Origin: a virus
Reading direction: 5' to 3' (one strand)
IMG/VR virus record: IMGVR_UViG_3300025466_000149
Span: 1 to 27,057 of that record
Length of the DNA: 27,057 bases
Part shown: positions 22,754 to 27,057 of the stretch, one piece after another
Layout of the letters: each line of letters starts with the position of its first letter
Numbering within the stretch: position 1 is the stretch's first letter
The notes under the pieces: generated by a model
Told to the model about the DNA's origin: nothing
Databases searched by the model: none
What the model saw: the letters and a program-made list of their open reading frames with translations, nothing else
Made by a program: the position numbers and the translations under genes

Positions 22754-25060
22754 TTAAAATGTACCGCCGGTTATACCAGCAGTGATCGCATTATTGGTTG
22801 CGTTAAATGTTAATCCTGTGCTTGTGTACTGCAAAGCGTTACCTGTTGTTGCGGTGCTAAATGTAATATAGTTAGTTGCACCAGAACCTGCTGCAAGCAA
22901 TAGGTTTGTTGCGTTAGTTGCGTTTGTTGCTGTTAAATTTGCAACTGCTGTTGTACTAGCTACAGTAAATGGTGCAGTACCAGTAGCTACAGTAGAAGTA
23001 ATTACTCCTGATGCGGATACAGTGGTAAACGCACCAGTTGTTGGTGTAGTAGCACCAACGGTACCGTTAATGTTAATGCTTGCAGTACCAGTTAAGTTAG
23101 TTACTGTACCGCTTGAAGGTGTACCTAATGCACCGCCGTTAACTACAAACGCACCAGCAGAACCAGTGTTTACACCCAGCGCAGTAGCAACGCCAGTGCC
23201 GGTAGTAATGGTAGAAGGTGCTACACCTGCGCCACCACCGATCATCAAAGCGTTAGCTGCAAGAACTGCTGAAGATGCCCAAGTAGACGCACTTGAAAAG
23301 TAAGGTATACCACCAGATGTTCCAGCAACAGTTAAAGCTAATGTGCCAGAAGATGTGATTGGTGAGCCACTTACAGAAATCAAACCACCAGTAAATGATT
23401 GTGCAACGCTTGTTACAGTACCTTGTGGGTTTGCTGCTGTAGTTACGCTAGTAACTTGGCCCTGAGCGTTAGTAGTAATAACAGGAATCAGTGTAGCAGA
23501 GCCGTAAGTTCCGGCTGTTCCGGTGTTGGTAATGCTAAACTGTGTGCCAGTAAGGGTTAGGCCTGTACCGGCTGTGTACGAGCCGGCGCCAGAGAACTGG
23601 GCCCAAGTAACGGCCGTGACGCCCAGTGTGCCACCCGGATCAACGGTACACACCCAGCCAGTGTCGGCCTGTGTTGTACCCTCTTCAACAAACACATAGG
23701 CAGAAACCAATTCATTCCATGTGTCTGCATCTGTTGCCCTAGTCCATGCTGTAGCAGAAGATACATAAATACCGTTTTGTGAAGATACTGTTTGATTCTT
23801 AACCAGTACACGACTAGCAGATGTAGTAATGCCATCAATTGTTTGCTCACCCACCAGTGTAATGTTTGCCGTAGTGGCAACCAATACTGCAGGCTTAGTA
23901 TTTAATCCTTGGGCTACGGCGTCAACATATTGCTTTGTAGCAAGTTGCAGTGCAGATACTGGATCTTGTGTTACCGCAACGCTTGTTAGTCCGCCTAGTG
24001 TAAGGCTTGTTGCTCCTAGTGCAATACTGGTTGTGCCAATAGTCAATGAGCTATTTGTTAAGCTGCTGTTGCCAATATTGGTTAATGTATTTGTACTACC
24101 ACTGATTGATACGCCAGCTAATGTGCTAATTGTGCTACCAAGCGATACGCTAGTTGAGCCAATAGTAATTGCGCTGTTTGTTAGTTGAGCGTTACTAATT
24201 GTTCCGCTCAATGCGCTGGTTGGGATAGTTGCACTTGCTGTAAACGCAGATGTTCCGTTACCAATTAAATAACCAGTAAGTGTAGAGGCACCTGTACCGC
24301 CGTTAGCGACGTTTAATCTGCCGCCTAGGGTAATGGTACCTGCGTTGGTAATCGGGCCACCAGAGGTCGTTAAACCAGTGCTGCCGCCAGATACATCAAC
24401 ACTAGTGACAGTACCCAAACCAGAAATGGTAATCCACTTCGTATTGTAATCGGTGCCGTCTACTTTAGCTAAAACTTGGTTTGTATTACCGCCGGGGGCA
24501 ACACCGGGACCAACTGGGCCCTGAGCACCTTGTGCGCCTGCAGCTCCTGCGGCACCCATTGGAATACCAAAATTTAAAATTGCAGCGGAAGATGTTCCGC
24601 TGTTTGTAACTGTTGCATAACTACCAGCAGATAGTGTGTTTGTTGAACCAACAGTTACTGATGCTGCTGCGCCTGCAGTGCCTTGTGGGCCTGTAGCACC
24701 GGTGGCTCCGGTGGCACCTGTGGCACCTGTGGCGCCTGTTGCGCCTTGCGGACCAACTACAGAACCGGCATCAGTTGTGTAGCCAAGTGAATTGGTTAAA
24801 ATTAAATGGCCAGAACCATTTACGGTTGCTGATACATAACCCGGGATTGGGCCAGCTGATGATGTTGTGCCATCAGAGTAAAAGAATATTAAATTGTTGC
24901 CAACAAAACTAACTGAGGTAATAAGTTTACCTGGTGAGATTGCGTTAGCAATCTGCGACACTTGAGCCTGTTTTGTAATGCCATTTTGTACAACAACAGT
25001 TAGCTCATTACCTGTTATGGTAGCGGCTACTGGTAGTTGTGATATACTTTGATCGGCCAT
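22754..25060 (-). CDS. Tail fibre with collagen-like repeats
   Basis: 768 residues. The N-terminal block MADQSISQLPVAATITGNEL is a common phage fibre attachment start. Collagen-like Gly-x-y runs lie at 103-130 (mostly GAT triplets) and 169-186 (GAA/GAQ/GPV). A conserved shaft segment near 370-500 has LATKQYVDAVAQGLNTK, then RVLVKNQTVSSQNGIYV and WTRATDADTW, as in many T4 gp37-like shafts. Long Thr/Ser/Gly-rich beta repeats lead to a C terminus of NAITAGITGGTF. It is expected to form a trimer pointing away from the tail. It is the first of four consecutive fibre/adhesin genes. Confidence 0.82.
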   Translation of the reverse strand: MADQSISQLPVAATITGNELTVVVQNGITKQAQVSQIANAISPGKLITSVSFVGNNLIFFYSDGTTSSAGPIPGYVSATVNGSGHLILTNSLGYTTDAGSVVGPQGATGATGATGATGATGATGPQGTAGAAASVTVGSTNTLSAGSYATVTNSGTSSAAILNFGIPMGAAGAAGAQGAQGPVGPGVAPGGNTNQVLAKVDGTDYNTKWITISGLGTVTSVDVSGGSTGLTTSGGPITNAGTITLGGRLNVANGGTGASTLTGYLIGNGTSAFTASATIPTSALSGTISNAQLTNSAITIGSTSVSLGSTISTLAGVSISGSTNTLTNIGNSSLTNSSLTIGTTSIALGATSLTLGGLTSVAVTQDPVSALQLATKQYVDAVAQGLNTKPAVLVATTANITLVGEQTIDGITTSASRVLVKNQTVSSQNGIYVSSATAWTRATDADTWNELVSAYVFVEEGTTQADTGWVCTVDPGGTLGVTAVTWAQFSGAGSYTAGTGLTLTGTQFSITNTGTAGTYGSATLIPVITTNAQGQVTSVTTAANPQGTVTSVAQSFTGGLISVSGSPITSSGTLALTVAGTSGGIPYFSSASTWASSAVLAANALMIGGGAGVAPSTITTGTGVATALGVNTGSAGAFVVNGGALGTPSSGTVTNLTGTASININGTVGATTPTTGAFTTVSASGVITSTVATGTAPFTVASTTAVANLTATNATNATNLLLAAGSGATNYITFSTATTGNALQYTSTGLTFNATNNAITAGITGGTF
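24671..24754 (-). repeat. Collagen-like GAT triplet repeat (9-bp unit) in fibre gene
   Basis: On the plus strand this appears as repeated ggcacctgt/ggctccggt-type 9-mers. Translated, residues 103-130 read GPQ, six GAT triplets, GPQ, GTA. Third positions vary between units, so it is under protein-level constraint rather than a recent slippage tract. Confidence 0.8.
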
Positions 25061-25064
25061 GGTC

Positions 25065-25460
25065 TTATATAATTAGGTCGCCAGAATCGCCGGCGGTTGT
25101 TGACTTTGTTTTATCCTGCGTAATAAAGATTGAATTACGTCCAGGGTTGTTTGGTTTTCTTGTTCCGTTTACAGGACTATCAACAGGTCCATCTGGAGCC
25201 TGCCCTGTTACCACTTGCTGACCACTTATTGGGCCAGTTGCCACAGATACGTCTGGGCGTGGAAAACGTAATGCAATATTTTCTGTTTGAATAGCAGGAA
25301 GACGCCATGGATCAAAATTATCCAAGTCTTCCTTACACACGCGCATACCCGGAAAATTTGGGTCGGGCATTAAATCTACATACGCAAATTTCCTGCTGCA
25401 GCGATCACAGATCGCCACAGACAGGACAGAATTACCGCGCGTATCAATGTAGACAGGCAT
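25065..25460 (-). CDS. Cys-containing virion-associated protein
   Basis: 131 residues. Near the N terminus AICDRCSRKFAYVDLMPD gives C18-x2-C21, and RVCKEDLDNFDPWRLP gives C42. The pattern looks like a zinc knuckle with Asp45 where a fourth ligand would be expected. FPRPDVSVA follows. I recognise this protein from structural regions of podovirus-like phages, where it is usually hypothetical. The C-terminal half is Gly/Pro/Ser/Thr-rich and probably disordered. It lies between the virion protein and the first fibre gene. Confidence 0.65.
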   Translation of the reverse strand: MPVYIDTRGNSVLSVAICDRCSRKFAYVDLMPDPNFPGMRVCKEDLDNFDPWRLPAIQTENIALRFPRPDVSVATGPISGQQVVTGQAPDGPVDSPVNGTRKPNNPGRNSIFITQDKTKSTTAGDSGDLII

Positions 25461-25469
25461 TTATCTGCC

Positions 25470-26273
25470 TTAAGCTGATTGACTATCGTTCTTGATTAAA
25501 ACACCACCAATGTTTATGCTAACCACTGCAGCTGAAGCGGCACTGCTTGCAACTTGGAATCTTAAATCTGTTCCACTAGCATAAGGGAAAGGGAAATGAC
25601 GTTGCACTTCGTATGTGGTGTTGTATGGAGTTTGAACAATAACCCTTTGCACACCAGAAGAAGCATTTGTTAATGCTCTGTAAGTTGTGTAGTTGGCAGT
25701 ATTACCGTTAAAAGATGAATACGCGCCATATCTATAACCATAAAAAGTATAGCCGTTAGGTACGGTATACACGCCCATCTGAGATGTGCCAATGCTGGTA
25801 GTAACTCCATTAACAACTTGTGTATTAATTTGTGCATACACTGTAGTACTTACAGACAATGTAATTACGCCTGTAGGATTGGTTGCAGAGCCTACTGATA
25901 CCGCAATGTTGTTAATACGGAAATAGGAGTTAACTGTTGTTACACCAGTTGTTCCGTTTAAAACCAAATTTTCTGTTAACAGATTGTAATTTGCATCTAA
26001 ACCAGTAATTGTGATAGTGGCTGTATCTGTGTTAACAGTACTAACCAAAGTCATTGTAGATGCAACCGTAGGAAACACATAGTCGGTTGTCGCCATGTTT
26101 TCCCAAACGGTTCTAAACAAATTTGCTGTTGCTGGAGTAGTTCCGTATGCAAAAATATTTGCTGTGTTGTGACCCATAATTTGATTACGGGAAACTTGCA
26201 ATTCAAATGGCTCGTAAGCGCCTTGAACGGTTACGGAATGTGGGGGTGATGTGTAAAACTGTGGACCTGCCAT
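25470..26273 (-). CDS. Virion structural protein, beta-rich
   Basis: 267 residues without Cys. It is rich in Thr, Val, Asn, Tyr and Ser in alternating patterns (TMTLVSTVNTDTATITITGL, GVITLSVSTTVYAQIN). The N terminus (GPQFYTSPPHSVTVQGAYEP) and the end (YEVQRHFPFPYASGTDLRFQ) are the most distinctive parts. Proteins of this kind follow capsid genes in aquatic phages. It may be a head fibre or tail-associated component; no exact role can be assigned. An AGGAGAAATC ribosome site precedes the ATG at 26273, just after the strong hairpin. Confidence 0.65.
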   Translation of the reverse strand: MAGPQFYTSPPHSVTVQGAYEPFELQVSRNQIMGHNTANIFAYGTTPATANLFRTVWENMATTDYVFPTVASTMTLVSTVNTDTATITITGLDANYNLLTENLVLNGTTGVTTVNSYFRINNIAVSVGSATNPTGVITLSVSTTVYAQINTQVVNGVTTSIGTSQMGVYTVPNGYTFYGYRYGAYSSFNGNTANYTTYRALTNASSGVQRVIVQTPYNTTYEVQRHFPFPYASGTDLRFQVASSAASAAVVSINIGGVLIKNDSQSA

Positions 26274-26291
26274 GATTTCTCCTAAAAGGTT

Positions 26292-26314
26292 AAAGAGGCG
26301 GGATTATTCCCGCC
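26292..26314 (-). terminator. Strong intrinsic terminator hairpin
   Basis: GGCGGGA-ATAA-TCCCGCC on the minus strand (26314-26297): a perfect 7-bp stem with a 4-base loop, then TCTTTAACCTTTT. It follows the stop of the decoration-like gene by seven bases. The T tract is interrupted, so partial readthrough into downstream genes is likely and would reduce their dose relative to the first gene. Confidence 0.75.
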
Positions 26315-26321
26315 ATCTGTA

Positions 26322-26891
26322 TTAGCTGTTAGAGAGACCAGAACCGTAAGCAGTGATAGAACCGTCAACGTTACGTGCAGTGTAATCTACAGAGAATGTG
26401 CCACCTAAAGTGCCGGTGTTAGCAGATACAGTAGCTGCAGAGAATGTCAATGTAGCGTCAAGTGTACCAATGTTTTCGATGATAGCTGCAGTTGCTGCAG
26501 TTGCTGTGAATACACCAGCGATACGACCACCAGCTGCAGTTGGAGTAATTGTGCCAATTGCTGTAGTTGTCAAAGAACCATCAGTTGGGCTAGTTTGAAC
26601 GATAGATACAGTGATCACACCACCAGTTAAACCAGTAGCTGCTACGTCTTGATAGAGGGTAAAACCTTCAATGATCGCGCCAGCTGGCAATACAAATGGA
26701 GTTACTGTAGTAGAACCGATGTCAGCAGTTGTCAAAACTGTTGCGCCAGAAGTTGTGCCTACGATTGGGTTGGTGATGTAGCTTTGTTGGGACAGACGGG
26801 CTGCGCCAGTGTTATCTGAGGCGATTGTGCCGTTGTTAGTTGGGTTGTTACGCTTAAATACGCGAATTGGGCCTGTAAATGTGCTTGACAT
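26322..26891 (-). CDS. Decoration-like head/virion protein
   Basis: 189 residues, strongly beta-type (Thr, Ala, Gly, Val, Ile), no Cys. Starts SSTFTGPIRVFKRNNPTNNG, continues GAARLSQQSYITNP and has FVLPAGAIIEGFTLYQDVAA. I recognise this family from genes just after the major capsid in uncultivated aquatic phages. A surface decoration role is inference. Expression appears tuned high: promoter-like copy D and a long leader before it, ribosome site AAGGAAAC, and a strong terminator right after. It may be the most abundant protein encoded in this window. Confidence 0.65.
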   Translation of the reverse strand: MSSTFTGPIRVFKRNNPTNNGTIASDNTGAARLSQQSYITNPIVGTTSGATVLTTADIGSTTVTPFVLPAGAIIEGFTLYQDVAATGLTGGVITVSIVQTSPTDGSLTTTAIGTITPTAAGGRIAGVFTATAATAAIIENIGTLDATLTFSAATVSANTGTLGGTFSVDYTARNVDGSITAYGSGLSNS

Positions 26892-26980
26892 TTGGGTGTT
26901 TCCTTATCTTAGTGGGTATCCCAAGCTGTCTCTAAGTCGTCTCACCGGGAAGTGTCGGCGGTCAGAATGGGATTAATCTT
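26892..26980 (-). promoter_or_regulatory. Leader of the decoration-like gene (~90 nt)
   Basis: A gap of about 90 bases between promoter-like copy D and the ATG at 26891. It has no ORF of note. A TGGG-ATA-CCCA hairpin (26909-26919 region) lies close to the ribosome site AAGGAAAC, and GAGAC occurs twice as a direct repeat. It may be an mRNA-stabilising or translation-enhancing leader; I see no known riboswitch. Confidence 0.35.
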
Positions 26981-27001
26981 CCTTATATATAATAATGCAA
27001 A
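26981..27001 (-). promoter_or_regulatory. Promoter-like conserved motif, copy D
   Basis: TTTGCATTATTATATATAAGG on the minus strand. It has the exact 14-base core shared with copies B and C. It follows a G/C hairpin and precedes the long leader of the decoration-like gene. Confidence 0.55.
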
Positions 27002-27021
27002 TAAGGGAGAAAAACCGCCCT
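27002..27021 (-). terminator. Short hairpin after the upstream gene, possible terminator
   Basis: AGGG (27021-27018) pairs with CCCT (27007-27004) around a 10-base loop containing a T run; TTATTT follows. The stem has four pairs and merges directly into copy D of the promoter-like motif, the same layout as copies A and B. Confidence 0.4.
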
Positions 27022-27057
27022 AAACTGTAAAGGAGTTGGATTTTTTGACGTTGTCTG
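27020..27057 (-). CDS. 3' end of an upstream gene (partial)
   Basis: Reading inwards from the window edge, one minus-strand frame gives DNVKKSNSFTV and a TAG stop at 27022-27020, exactly where the hairpin begins. The other frames either stop elsewhere or run through the hairpin and promoter-like motif, so this is the likeliest end of the preceding gene. In phages of this type that gene is expected to be a capsid or capsid-near gene. Only 11 codons are visible and no family can be assigned. Confidence 0.4.
   Translation of the reverse strand, partial: DNVKKSNSFTV

Noticed and set aside
24671-24754. CRISPR-like or recent tandem repeat
   Set aside because: It is a 9-bp collagen-type coding repeat in a fibre gene with varying third positions and no spacers.

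Overview
The window is part of the late (virion and lysis) region of a tailed double-stranded DNA bacteriophage. Every gene I can support lies on the minus strand, so transcription runs from 27057 towards 1. An adaptor of the SU10 type and a long nozzle/hub-like protein, with no tape measure, sheath or tube protein, point to a short-tailed (podovirus-like) phage. The nested Rz/Rz1 spanin pair means a host with an outer membrane, i.e. Gram-negative. Family resemblances recall uncultivated aquatic phages, but the host cannot be named from this sequence. Terminase, portal and major capsid genes are not here; they probably lie beyond 27057, where the last codons of another gene are just visible.

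Layout in transcription order. (1) 27057-25065: tail end of an upstream gene, a hairpin plus conserved promoter-like motif, a leader of about 90 nt, a decoration-like head protein, a strong terminator hairpin, then a virion protein and a Cys-containing structural protein. (2) 25060-17096: four fibre/adhesin-type genes: a collagen-repeat fibre, a short fibre with a 31-residue duplication, a 1191-residue Gly-rich/LamG/SPRY-like adhesin, and a DUF7483-like adhesin. (3) 17096-16225: an endonuclease VII-type HNH gene and a small conserved gene that begins with TTG. (4) 16216-14351: lysis and membrane module: two coiled-coil/membrane proteins, a holin candidate, the i-spanin with the o-spanin nested inside it, and a signal-anchor GH24 endolysin. 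(5) 14297-8191: Lys-rich protein, 55-residue microprotein, large virion protein, SU10-like adaptor, a second fibre-type protein, nozzle-like protein and a small companion. (6) 8128-1: 50-residue protein, a structured RNA leader, a GNAT acetyltransferase, four large low-complexity or internal virion-type proteins, and a polyvalent protein with an ADP-ribosyltransferase-like domain that runs off the window.

Genes are packed tightly, often with one-base TAATG or TGATG stop/start overlaps, which suggests translational coupling. Four gaps share the motif TTTGCATTATTATA, and three of them place a short G/C hairpin directly before it. I read these as terminator-promoter junctions dividing the late region into units. 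No stretch over 300 bases lacks a gene, and I see no tRNA, rRNA, CRISPR array, insertion sequence or plus-strand gene.

The most unusual structure is the leader at 7897-7970. It can be drawn as a three-way junction in which one hairpin loop (CUCCCU) is exactly complementary to a second loop (AGGGAG) carrying the Shine-Dalgarno sequence of the acetyltransferase gene. This would be a cis-acting translational control device. It has been inferred by eye only.
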